From Croceibacter atlanticus HTCC2559 (GTDB taxonomy: Bacteria; Bacteroidota; Bacteroidia; Flavobacteriales; Flavobacteriaceae), in contig NC_014230.1 in assembly GCF_000196315.1 (NCBI RefSeq), positions 2,318,501-2,382,500 of the forward strand: a DNA stretch of 64,000 bases, given 5' to 3'. Shown here piece after piece: positions 17,595 to 25,677 of the stretch (positions are counted from its first letter, which is position 1; each line of letters begins with the position of its first letter). A model generated the notes under the pieces. The model did no database searches and was not told the origin of the DNA. It worked only from the letters and a program-made list of their open reading frames with translations. Both the position numbers and the translations under genes were made by a program.

Positions 17595-18335
17595 ATGCTT
17601 TCAATTTTTAGCCCAAAAACATTTTTACGAGATTTATTAGTCGGTTTCACAGATGTTCATAATCATATTCTTCCAGGAATTGATGATGGTGCAAAGACCG
17701 TAGAAGAATCTATTGACCTTATAAAAGGACTGAATAATTTAGGGTTTAAAGAATTTATAGCTACACCACACACTATGAATGATTATTACCCAAATACATA
17801 TGAAACAATAACGAACGCGCACAATACAGTACAACAAGCTTTAACTAAAAACTTATCTAATATAAAAATTGGGTACTCCTCTGAATATATGATGGATTCT
17901 CATTTTGAGAATTTATTAGAAGACAATAAAATTATACCATTAAAGGATAGTTTAATTCTTGTTGAAATGTCCTATTTACAACCACCAATAAATTTAGAAG
18001 AAATAATTTATAAAATTGGTGTTGCTGGCTACGAACCTATTTTGGCGCATCCTGAGCGTTATGCCTTTTATCATAAAAATAATGAATATTATAAGACACT
18101 AAAGAAATTAGGGTGTAAATTTCAACTGAACATGTTATCCCTAACGTCACAATATGGTGAGTCTGTAACCAAAACAGCCAATAGACTATTAAAAGATGGA
18201 ATGATAGATTATATAGCTAGCGATACACATCATAAAAGACATGTTTCTAAAATAGGATCCCTTAAATTAAACAAGAACCAAGTAACGTATTTAAAACCTA
18301 TAATTACAGAAACTAACCTTATTTTCTCGTCTTAA
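17595..18335 (+). CDS. PHP-family tyrosine-protein phosphatase (CpsB/YwqE type)
   Basis: A 246-residue metal-dependent phosphatase: DVHNHILPGIDDGAKTVEESI at the N-terminus (the HxH motif), ATPHTMNDYYP, ILAHPERYAFY and ASDTHHKRH are the four metal-ligand blocks of CpsB-like enzymes. These remove phosphate from the tyrosine cluster of the polysaccharide kinase. The kinase gene lies immediately convergent, sharing a TTAA at their stops. The ATG at 17595 is chosen because the 12-residue extension to 17559 is hydrophobic and not family-like. Confidence 0.9.
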   Translation: MLSIFSPKTFLRDLLVGFTDVHNHILPGIDDGAKTVEESIDLIKGLNNLGFKEFIATPHTMNDYYPNTYETITNAHNTVQQALTKNLSNIKIGYSSEYMMDSHFENLLEDNKIIPLKDSLILVEMSYLQPPINLEEIIYKIGVAGYEPILAHPERYAFYHKNNEYYKTLKKLGCKFQLNMLSLTSQYGESVTKTANRLLKDGMIDYIASDTHHKRHVSKIGSLKLNKNQVTYLKPIITETNLIFSS

Positions 18336-20722
18336 AATCTTAATTTGGATTTTAATTTAGTGAAGAACGTTTCTTTTTCCGCACCATACGTGTAGCCATA
18401 ACCGTACTTATTTCCATAGCCATAATTAGAAACACTAACATTATTAACTACAAATGCCATATTACGTAATTTCTTCTCGTGGTAAAGTTCAACCGGGAAT
18501 TTAAGAAGTCTTTTATCTGTATATTCTGCTCTTGTTACATACACAGTAAAGTCTGCATGCTGGCTAATTAATAGTGTATCTGTTACTAACATAGTTGGAG
18601 CAGTATCTACAACTACATAATCATACTTATCTTTAACCTCTTCTAATAAGTTTTTAAACCTATCTCTCATTAACAACTCAGCTGGATTTGGAGGTATCCT
18701 ACCAGATAAAATTATACTTATATCTTTCTTGTTAATTTTATAACTATCTGTAACACTTTCAATGGTTACTTTTTCATCATATAAGTATTCAGAAAGACCT
18801 TTGCTTTGCTCTGGCCTATCTATGTACCTATGTAATTGTGGGTTTCTAATATCTGATCCAATTAGCAAAACTTTTTTATCTGAAGTTGATAATGTAAGTG
18901 CTAGGTTAAATGCTACAAATGTTTTTCCCTCACCTTTAACCGTAGAAGTAACAAAGATTATGTTTTTCTCTTCACCTTTAATAGACTTTACAAAATAGCT
19001 TAAGTTGGTTCTTAATATCCTAAAGGCTTCTGCTAAAATAGATCTGTCATTAGTACCAACTGTTTCACTTTCCTTAGTATCAATCTTAGGGACTTCACCT
19101 AAAATAGGAATAAGTTTAGTTTCTTTTTCTACATCTGCCCTATTATGAATCTTATTATCTAATAAGTTTTTAACGTAAATTATAAGGAAAGGAATTATTA
19201 TACCTAAAATAAAAGCAGCTAAATATATAATTTGCTTTTTAGGAAATATAGGAGATCTTGAACTATAAGCATCATCGATAACCTTTGCTGAAGGTGCTGT
19301 AATTGCTAAAGAAATTGCAGTTTCTTCACGCTTTTGCAATAGGTATAGAAAAAGATTTTCCTTAATATTTTGTTGCCTAGTTATATCTCTAAAGATTAAA
19401 GAGTTTTTAGGAACAGAAGAAATTTTAGAGTCTAAATTATTTTGTTGGTTAATAATGTCTCTGCGTTTTACCTCAAGAGATTTAGTCTTATTATTTAAGC
19501 TAGTTAAAATATTAGATTTTATTACATCTATTTGATTATTCAGATTAATTACAATTGGGTTAGATGCAGTACCAGTTTGTAATTGATTATTCCTCTGAAT
19601 AACTAACTGATTATACTCACTTATAGAACTCTCTATTCCTGAATCTGTTACACCTAAATTTGCAGGTAATAAATCTGAAGATCGGTTAGTGTCTGTTAAA
19701 TAATCTTTTATATATTTTATTAACTCAAGTTGAGTTTCTACTTCTACTCTACTTTTTTGAATTTCTCTTATATCTTCAACATAAAGTTGAGCCTCAGAAG
19801 GAATATCTGTTATTTTATTTTCAGTTTGAAACTCTTTTTTGTTAGTTTCAACAGAATCTAATTCTTCCTGAATTATTTCTAAACGCTCTGCTATGAAGTT
19901 AAACGTGTTTTCTGAAACTAAATTTTTATCTACAATAGCATCATTATTAAATTGCTTAATAATGTTATTTAAAATATCTTCAGATTTTTTTGAATTTTCA
20001 CTTTGCATTGAAAGTGATATTACACTACTTCGTCTTCCTGTATTCTCAACTGTTAAAGCACTTTGATACTTGTTAATAGCGCTAAACTGAGGTAATAATC
20101 TAACTATATACTTCTTATTAATCCAAGAATTATTTTCTGAAAGGTTTGTTTTATTTGGAACAATTGTAAACTTCCCGAAACCAAGATTAACTACATCACC
20201 AAAACTATGTTCACTACTAGTTTCTGTTGAAACTTCTTTAATTTTATATTTAGAATTAGATATAGGCTCTACCTCTAATTGTCGTGAGTACCCTTGATTG
20301 CCTAAAGAATCTTGACCAATAAATGTAAAATCAAATGGTTGACTATTGTAGAGCTCAACTGTCTTAATATTACCTTCTAACAGATATTGTGTTGTAAGGT
20401 TAAGATCATCAACAACACCAGACATTAAATTTTTAGACTTTAAAATTTGGATTTCATCTTCTACATTTACAGATGAAAATCCTGGCGTACCAGAACCTAA
20501 GTCCTCTAATATTGAAGCTTCACCCTTTTTTTCATCCTTAACCAAAATTGTAGCTGTAGATTGATAAATAGGTGTTGCATATCTTAAGTATAAAAATGCA
20601 CCAGTAAGAGTTATTATAACCCCTAACACAAACCATTTCCATTGAAACAGATACTTATCTATCTCTTCTCTTAAGTTATTATCTTCTTCTTTAAAAATAG
20701 GTGAATTTGAGGTACTGTTCAT
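18332..20722 (-). CDS. Polysaccharide co-polymerase / BY-type tyrosine autokinase (Wzc-like)
   Basis: A 796-residue inner membrane protein. It has an N-terminal Wzz domain between helices at about 33-52 and about 500-520, with a long coiled coil between. The C-terminal bacterial tyrosine kinase has Walker A STVKGEGKT, Walker A' LLIGSDIRNPQ and Walker B YDYVVVDTAP. A tyrosine cluster near the C-terminus (YGYGNKYGYGYTYG) is the autophosphorylation tail. Wzc-type proteins control chain length and export of capsule or exopolysaccharide, switched by the phosphatase encoded next to it. It is the last gene of the minus-strand operon starting at 25363. Confidence 0.95.
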   Translation of the reverse strand: MNSTSNSPIFKEEDNNLREEIDKYLFQWKWFVLGVIITLTGAFLYLRYATPIYQSTATILVKDEKKGEASILEDLGSGTPGFSSVNVEDEIQILKSKNLMSGVVDDLNLTTQYLLEGNIKTVELYNSQPFDFTFIGQDSLGNQGYSRQLEVEPISNSKYKIKEVSTETSSEHSFGDVVNLGFGKFTIVPNKTNLSENNSWINKKYIVRLLPQFSAINKYQSALTVENTGRRSSVISLSMQSENSKKSEDILNNIIKQFNNDAIVDKNLVSENTFNFIAERLEIIQEELDSVETNKKEFQTENKITDIPSEAQLYVEDIREIQKSRVEVETQLELIKYIKDYLTDTNRSSDLLPANLGVTDSGIESSISEYNQLVIQRNNQLQTGTASNPIVINLNNQIDVIKSNILTSLNNKTKSLEVKRRDIINQQNNLDSKISSVPKNSLIFRDITRQQNIKENLFLYLLQKREETAISLAITAPSAKVIDDAYSSRSPIFPKKQIIYLAAFILGIIIPFLIIYVKNLLDNKIHNRADVEKETKLIPILGEVPKIDTKESETVGTNDRSILAEAFRILRTNLSYFVKSIKGEEKNIIFVTSTVKGEGKTFVAFNLALTLSTSDKKVLLIGSDIRNPQLHRYIDRPEQSKGLSEYLYDEKVTIESVTDSYKINKKDISIILSGRIPPNPAELLMRDRFKNLLEEVKDKYDYVVVDTAPTMLVTDTLLISQHADFTVYVTRAEYTDKRLLKFPVELYHEKKLRNMAFVVNNVSVSNYGYGNKYGYGYTYGAEKETFFTKLKSKLRF

Positions 20723-20728
20723 ATTGAT

Positions 20729-21532
20729 TTATCTTGAGATAATAACAATTACTGATAATAATAAAGAGGCTAAAGAGAAGAATATTCCTGTATTTGGATT
20801 AGATGCAGATCGCTGTACTTTTGCATAATTAGGGTCTACAACAACTACATCATTTTGCTTTAAGTAATAATATGGTGAAGTGAATAAATCATTTTTTGTA
20901 AAGTCTAACTGAGCAGTAGTTTTACTACCATCTTCATTTTCCCTTATAATTAAAACATCTTGTCTACTTCCAGAAATTTGCATATCTCCAGCTAATCCAA
21001 TTGCTTCAATAACAGAAACTTTTTCATTTTCTATATTATAAGTTCCTGGTCTGGCTACATCTCCAATAACAGTAACCCTAAAATTTAAAAGTCTAACATT
21101 TACAACGGGATCAATTATAAATTCTGTAAGTTTTTCTGTAACCTTATCTACCACTTGAGTTTTAGTTAAGCCGCTAACTTTAATCTCACCTAAACCAGGC
21201 ATTTTTACAGAACCATTCTCATTAACTAAATAAGCTTGGTTACGCTGAACAGCTACATTTGCACCTATAGCGGTTTCTGTAGAAATTGCAGGCAAATTAA
21301 AAGGCTTAGCAGCAGCTTGATCTAATCCAGAAACAGATACAATAATAGATAAAAGATCATTTTTTTGAATAACTAACTTTTCTTGAGCAGCTTCTATAGT
21401 TCCTCTTGATTCAATATCCTGAAAATAAAGCACGTCTTTTTTTGAGGCGCAAGAGGTAAATAGCATAGAAAACAGCAATACTCCAATTACTATAAATTGG
21501 TTATTAACTGTTAACTTAAAATTTTGTATCAT
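20729..21532 (-). CDS. Polysaccharide export outer membrane lipoprotein (Wza-like)
   Basis: A 267-residue lipoprotein with lipobox MLFTSC. It contains the poly_export domain (LVIQKNDLLSIIVS...LVNENGSVKMPGLGEIKVSGLTKTQ) and one SLBB repeat (FRVTVIGDVARPGTYNIENEKVSVIEAIGLAGD). A C-terminal hydrophobic helix (SLASLLLSVIVIIS) is typical of Bacteroidetes versions. It forms the outer membrane channel for polysaccharide together with Wzc. The ATG at 21530-21532 is preferred since the 16-residue longer form has a poor signal peptide. Confidence 0.93.
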   Translation of the reverse strand: MIQNFKLTVNNQFIVIGVLLFSMLFTSCASKKDVLYFQDIESRGTIEAAQEKLVIQKNDLLSIIVSVSGLDQAAAKPFNLPAISTETAIGANVAVQRNQAYLVNENGSVKMPGLGEIKVSGLTKTQVVDKVTEKLTEFIIDPVVNVRLLNFRVTVIGDVARPGTYNIENEKVSVIEAIGLAGDMQISGSRQDVLIIRENEDGSKTTAQLDFTKNDLFTSPYYYLKQNDVVVVDPNYAKVQRSASNPNTGIFFSLASLLLSVIVIISR

Positions 21533-21579
21533 TTTCAGTAATTTTCTGCAAAAATAGACATTCTGTTTATTTAACTGCA

Positions 21580-23577
21580 TTAAAGCTTTTTTATTTTAAC
21601 GGTATCCTCATTTATTATCTCGTTAAACGACACCTCTGCATCTAATGACTCATAAGATGAATTCTTACTTTTAAATTCTGGAATCATTTTTTTAAGCTTG
21701 TGAACCACACGCACATTATTATGATTATTTGCAGAATTAATAACGCTATCTATACTGCTTGAGATAAACTCATAGTTATCATTTCTATCTTTAGTAATCA
21801 TAATTTTTTCATGATGTGTAGGTAGAGTTTTAGCTTCATCTGATAGCAGTTCTTCGTATAACTTTTCTCCTGGCCTTAATCCAGTTATTTTAATATGTAT
21901 ATCCTTGTTTGGTATAAATCCAGCCAACTTTATCATTTTCTTGGCTAAATCCATAATCTTGACAGGTTTACCCATATCAAAAATAAATATCTCACCACCT
22001 TTACCCATAGCACCAGCTTCCAAAACTAATTGACAGGCTTCTGGGATTGTCATAAAATATCTAATTATATCTGGATGTGTGATGGTAACTGGTCCGCCTT
22101 CTTCAATTTGTTTTTTAAATAAAGGGACAACAGATCCATTAGATCCTAAAACATTACCAAATCTTGTAGTTATAAATTTTGTAGCACATCTATCTTTCAG
22201 TTGTAAGTTATAATTTAGAGATTGCACATACATTTCTGAAGCTCTTTTAGAAGCTCCCATAACATTACTAGGGTTTACTGCTTTATCTGTAGATACCATT
22301 ACAAAGTGACCTACTTTAAACTTTGCAGCTAAATCTGCAACTTGTTTTGTTCCAAGAATGTTTGTTAAAATAGCTTCATGAGGGTTGTTCTCCATAAGTG
22401 GCACATGTTTATATGCCGCTGCGTGATAAATAACATCAATATCAAACTCATCAAAAACACTTTGCAAGCGAACGTTGTTAGTAACATCACAAATTATACA
22501 TTTGTACTTAAGGTTAGGAAAGTGCTCATTTATCTCCAGTTGTATTTGATGCAAAGGAGATTCTGCTTGATCTAATACTAATAACATCTTAGGTTTGTAT
22601 TCTGCTACTTGCCTAACAATTTCACTACCTATAGATCCTGCTCCACCAGTTACTAAGACAGTTCTATTTTTTAATTGATGTTCTTTATTTTTTTTATTTA
22701 ATACAATAGGCTCTCTTTCTAATAAATCCTCAATTTGCAGCTTTTGTATTTGTGGAGAATTACCTTCCTCAAAATTTGATAAGATTGGAGAACTATACAT
22801 CTTAATGTCATTCTCTAAACACTCATCTACTATTTGCTGCTTTTCTTTTGGGTCTATAGCAGAAGTAATTATTATAGCCTTTACATTTAATATTCTTAAT
22901 GATGGTAAAATAGACTCCTTTACTCTAACAACAGGCTTTTCTAATATTCTTAACTGTCTTTTAAAGTTATTTCTAGACACAAATCCCTTTACTAGAAAAC
23001 GTTTAGGGTGCTCCATTTCTAATGCTGCAGCAATAGATATTGCATTTTCATCTATTCCGAGAATTGCTACATCAATTAGGTCTTCTTCACGTTGTGCTAT
23101 CTTAAAAAACTCATAGAGTTGTTTAATTGCTATCCTAAATAAAAATAAAATCGAAAATGATATAAATGAATACATTATAAGACCGGTAGTAATAAAAATC
23201 TTATCACCATAAGTGCCTTGATAAAATACATTTAACATAAGGCATACAACTGTGGTACTCATTGAAGCTAAAAACAGCTTTAATGCATCCATCATTGAAG
23301 AGTGTCTTATAAGTCCTGAGTATGTTTTATATAAAAAGAAGAAGATTACATTAACAGAAATTACAATAGATGCTTGAATGGAATATTCTAAAACATCCAA
23401 AGGACTTATTCTAATTCTATTAAGTATTATTATTGATACAATTAAAGAAATACAAATAAGTAATGTATCAATTATTAATACAACCCATCTTGGAAGATAT
23501 TTAATATTACGAACATTAATCTTATTTTCACTATAAGACATAATGATTCGAAATGCCTGTTTCAATTTCTCTAACAT
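21580..23577 (-). CDS. Membrane nucleoside-diphosphate-sugar 4,6-dehydratase (CapD/WbpM/PglF-like)
   Basis: This 665-residue protein has four N-terminal membrane helices (about 30-150), a CoA-binding-like middle domain, and a C-terminal extended SDR: TGGAGSIGSEIVRQV, DVTN, YHAAAYKHVPLMENNP, VSTDKAVNPSNVMGASKR. Such enzymes turn UDP-GlcNAc into a 4-keto-6-deoxy sugar, the first step to bacillosamine-like or fucosamine-like residues. The catalytic Tyr of classical SDRs is Met here (NVMGASKR), normal for this subfamily. The start could also be at MSYSENK 12 codons later. Confidence 0.93.
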   Translation of the reverse strand: MLEKLKQAFRIIMSYSENKINVRNIKYLPRWVVLIIDTLLICISLIVSIIILNRIRISPLDVLEYSIQASIVISVNVIFFFLYKTYSGLIRHSSMMDALKLFLASMSTTVVCLMLNVFYQGTYGDKIFITTGLIMYSFISFSILFLFRIAIKQLYEFFKIAQREEDLIDVAILGIDENAISIAAALEMEHPKRFLVKGFVSRNNFKRQLRILEKPVVRVKESILPSLRILNVKAIIITSAIDPKEKQQIVDECLENDIKMYSSPILSNFEEGNSPQIQKLQIEDLLEREPIVLNKKNKEHQLKNRTVLVTGGAGSIGSEIVRQVAEYKPKMLLVLDQAESPLHQIQLEINEHFPNLKYKCIICDVTNNVRLQSVFDEFDIDVIYHAAAYKHVPLMENNPHEAILTNILGTKQVADLAAKFKVGHFVMVSTDKAVNPSNVMGASKRASEMYVQSLNYNLQLKDRCATKFITTRFGNVLGSNGSVVPLFKKQIEEGGPVTITHPDIIRYFMTIPEACQLVLEAGAMGKGGEIFIFDMGKPVKIMDLAKKMIKLAGFIPNKDIHIKITGLRPGEKLYEELLSDEAKTLPTHHEKIMITKDRNDNYEFISSSIDSVINSANNHNNVRVVHKLKKMIPEFKSKNSSYESLDAEVSFNEIINEDTVKIKKL

Positions 23578-23617
23578 AAAGCTTAAAACTTAGTGTAAGT
23601 TAATTATTTTAATGTTA

Positions 23618-24748
23618 TTATTGAAAATAATTTAATATACCTTCCTTAATTCTACTAATTTCGTGTTCTCCTAAATTTGATCCAGATGGTAAACATAAAC
23701 CATATTTAAATAAATTCTCCGCTACGTTTGTACCGTAAAATGGTGCATTTGAGAACACTGGTTGCATATGCATTGGTTTCCATAAAGGTCTACTTTCTAT
23801 ATTTAATGTTTCTAAATATACTCTTAAACCTTCTCTTGACTTTCCATTGGTTTCATTTACAATAATTGCAGATAACCAATGATTAGAGTAATAATCTGAA
23901 TTAGGTTCTTCAAAAACTGTTACATCATCAATCGAAGAAAATAAGTCTTTGTAAAACGAATTCATACGTCGCCTTAGGTTTACATGATCATCTAATACTT
24001 CCATTTGACCTCTACCAATTCCAGCACTAATGTTACTCATTCTGTAATTATACCCAATTTGTGTATGCTGATAATGTGGAGCTTGATCTCTAGCTTGTGT
24101 TGCCAAGAAAACTGCCTTTTCTTTATGTACCGGTAGTTTTGAAACTAATGCACCACCACCAGAAGTTGTAATAATTTTATTTCCATTAAAAGACAAAATA
24201 GAAATATCACCTAAGGTTCCACAATTTTTATTTTTATAAGTACTTCCTAAAGCTTCTGCGCTATCTTCTATTATAGGAATATTATATTCTTTTGAAATTT
24301 CATTTAAAGCATCTGCTTTGTAAGGCATACCATATAAGTGAACAGCTATTATTGCCTTAGGCTTTTTTCCTTTTTTTATTCTGTCTTCAATAGCTAGTTT
24401 TAAATGCTTTGGACAAATATTCCAAGTATCAGGTTCACTATCTACAAATACTGGTGTGGCTCCTTGATAAATAATAGGATTCGCAGAGGCTGCAAATGTG
24501 AAACTTTGGCAAATTACTTCATCATCTTTGCTTACGCCAAGTAAAATAAGAGCTAAGTGAAGTGCGGCAGTTCCGGAACTTAATGCGGCTACCTCTACTC
24601 CATTTCCTAAGTATGTTTTGATACTTTCTTCAAAATTATTAACGTTAGGACCTAATGGAGCTATCCAATTTGCATCGAATGCTTCATTTATGTAAGAGAG
24701 TTCATTGCCTCCCATATGAGGTGAGGATAACCAAATTTTAGAATTCAT
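23618..24748 (-). CDS. DegT/DnrJ/EryC1/StrS-family sugar aminotransferase (PglE-like)
   Basis: A 376-residue PLP enzyme of the sugar aminotransferase family: SSGTAALHLAL, IIEDSAEALGSTYKNK, and the PLP lysine in SFNGNKIITTSGGGAL, then GYNYRMSNISAGIGRGQ. It likely adds an amino group to the 4-keto sugar made by the dehydratase encoded next door. The expected acetyltransferase (PglD) is not found between this gene and the phosphosugar transferase, which lie 6 bases apart. Confidence 0.93.
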   Translation of the reverse strand: MNSKIWLSSPHMGGNELSYINEAFDANWIAPLGPNVNNFEESIKTYLGNGVEVAALSSGTAALHLALILLGVSKDDEVICQSFTFAASANPIIYQGATPVFVDSEPDTWNICPKHLKLAIEDRIKKGKKPKAIIAVHLYGMPYKADALNEISKEYNIPIIEDSAEALGSTYKNKNCGTLGDISILSFNGNKIITTSGGGALVSKLPVHKEKAVFLATQARDQAPHYQHTQIGYNYRMSNISAGIGRGQMEVLDDHVNLRRRMNSFYKDLFSSIDDVTVFEEPNSDYYSNHWLSAIIVNETNGKSREGLRVYLETLNIESRPLWKPMHMQPVFSNAPFYGTNVAENLFKYGLCLPSGSNLGEHEISRIKEGILNYFQ

Positions 24749-24754
24749 AGGTAA

Positions 24755-25363
24755 TTAGTTTGTGCCATCAAATGGAGCGGTTGTGGCTTGGTTAGCAGCA
24801 TTTATATCTGATCCTTTAAACACTTTCTCTACTGTTTTAAGGATAATTTTAATATCGAGACTAAAGCTTATGTTATTAACATACCAAACATCAAATTTAA
24901 ATTTTTCAGTATAACTAATAGCATTTCTGCCATTTACTTGAGCCCATCCTGTAATGCCTGGTTTTACTATATGTCGCTTATGTTGTTCTTCTGAATAAAG
25001 TTTTAAATATGCTGGTAATAATGGTCTCGGACCAACAATACTCATATCTCCCTTTATTACATTTAATAGTTGTGGAATTTCATCTAAAGAGGTCTTTCTT
25101 ACAATTTTCCCAAAACTTGTTAACCGTTCTGCATCAGACAACAACCTTCCTTTTGAGTCGGTGTCATCACGCATAGTCTTAAACTTTATTATCTTAAAAA
25201 TTTGACCATGCTTTCCTGGCCGTAATTGATAAAAGAATGGAGAACCTTGATTTACTATTGCCAATACTAATACTAAGATTAAAAATATTGGAAAAGCAAG
25301 TACAAAAGCTAGTGATGCAGTAAATACATCTAACGATGGTTTAATAAGTTTTTGATACATCAT
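24755..25363 (-). CDS. Initiating sugar-1-phosphate transferase (PglC-like, small)
   Basis: A 202-residue monotopic phosphoglycosyl transferase. It has an N-terminal reentrant helix (VFTASLAFVLAFPIFLILV), the basic FKTMRDDTDSKGR, the catalytic Asp-Glu in RKTSLDEIPQLLNVIKGDMS, and VGPRPLLPAYL, KPGITGWAQVNGRN. It loads the first sugar phosphate on undecaprenyl phosphate at the cytoplasmic membrane face. It is the first gene of the polysaccharide operon running to wzc. Start is at the first of two tandem ATGs, right after a TATATTTG box. Confidence 0.93.
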   Translation of the reverse strand: MMYQKLIKPSLDVFTASLAFVLAFPIFLILVLVLAIVNQGSPFFYQLRPGKHGQIFKIIKFKTMRDDTDSKGRLLSDAERLTSFGKIVRKTSLDEIPQLLNVIKGDMSIVGPRPLLPAYLKLYSEEQHKRHIVKPGITGWAQVNGRNAISYTEKFKFDVWYVNNISFSLDIKIILKTVEKVFKGSDINAANQATTAPFDGTN

Positions 25364-25371
25364 ACGGACTG

Positions 25372-25379
25372 CAAATATA
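25372..25379 (-). promoter_or_regulatory. Candidate -7 box TATATTTG for the polysaccharide operon
   Basis: The minus-strand TATATTTG ends 8 nt before the first ATG of the sugar transferase gene, leaving almost no leader. Only TTT, not TTG, is at the -33 distance. It lies just past the terminator of the upstream gene, as expected for a fresh operon start. Confidence 0.45.
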
Positions 25380-25404
25380 GGTGAAGAATTATCAATAAAA
25401 AGGA

Positions 25405-25440
25405 TAAAAAAAGCACCTTTCTAAAAAGAAAGGTGCTTTT
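25405..25440 (-). terminator. Intrinsic terminator after the PID-CTERM mini-gene
   Basis: A perfect 14-bp stem (AAAAGCACCTTTCT with AGAAAGGTGCTTTT, loop of 4) ends in a T run on the minus strand. It separates the secreted-protein genes at 25461-28161 from the polysaccharide operon. Confidence 0.92.
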
Positions 25441-25460
25441 AAATAAAGTATATTGAGTGT

Positions 25461-25667
25461 TTAGCTTTTTCTTAACTTTTTAACACCAAAATAAGCGCCT
25501 ATTGCTAAAGCTATAGAGATAAATCCATCTATAGGTGCTTCTGGCTCATCTAATACCTCACCATCATTTGGGAGACCTAATTGAGCATACATATCATTAC
25601 TACATAGTATTAATACCATGAAGGCAACAATTAGTAAGTTTTTAGGGGTCATTAATTTACGTAACAT
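25461..25667 (-). CDS. 68-residue secreted mini-protein with PID-CTERM-like sorting tail
   Basis: The protein is a signal peptide (cleavage likely after MYAQ, residue 29), about 15 polar acidic residues, then APIDGFISIALAIGAYFGVKKLRKS. This tail has a Pro-Ile-Asp motif (45-47), one membrane helix and a basic end, matching the PID-CTERM sorting signals that I recall from Bacteroidetes, a relative of PEP-CTERM handled by exosortase-like enzymes. The mature body is almost nothing but the tail. It follows the T9SS protein gene by 10 bases and is probably co-transcribed with it. No exosortase gene is in the window. Confidence 0.7.
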   Translation of the reverse strand: MLRKLMTPKNLLIVAFMVLILCSNDMYAQLGLPNDGEVLDEPEAPIDGFISIALAIGAYFGVKKLRKS

Positions 25668-25677
25668 ATTGCTTTTT

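Noticed and set aside
22805-23116. Open frame of 103 codons on the plus strand
   Set aside because: Antisense to the CapD/PglF-like dehydratase; no motif or start context of its own.
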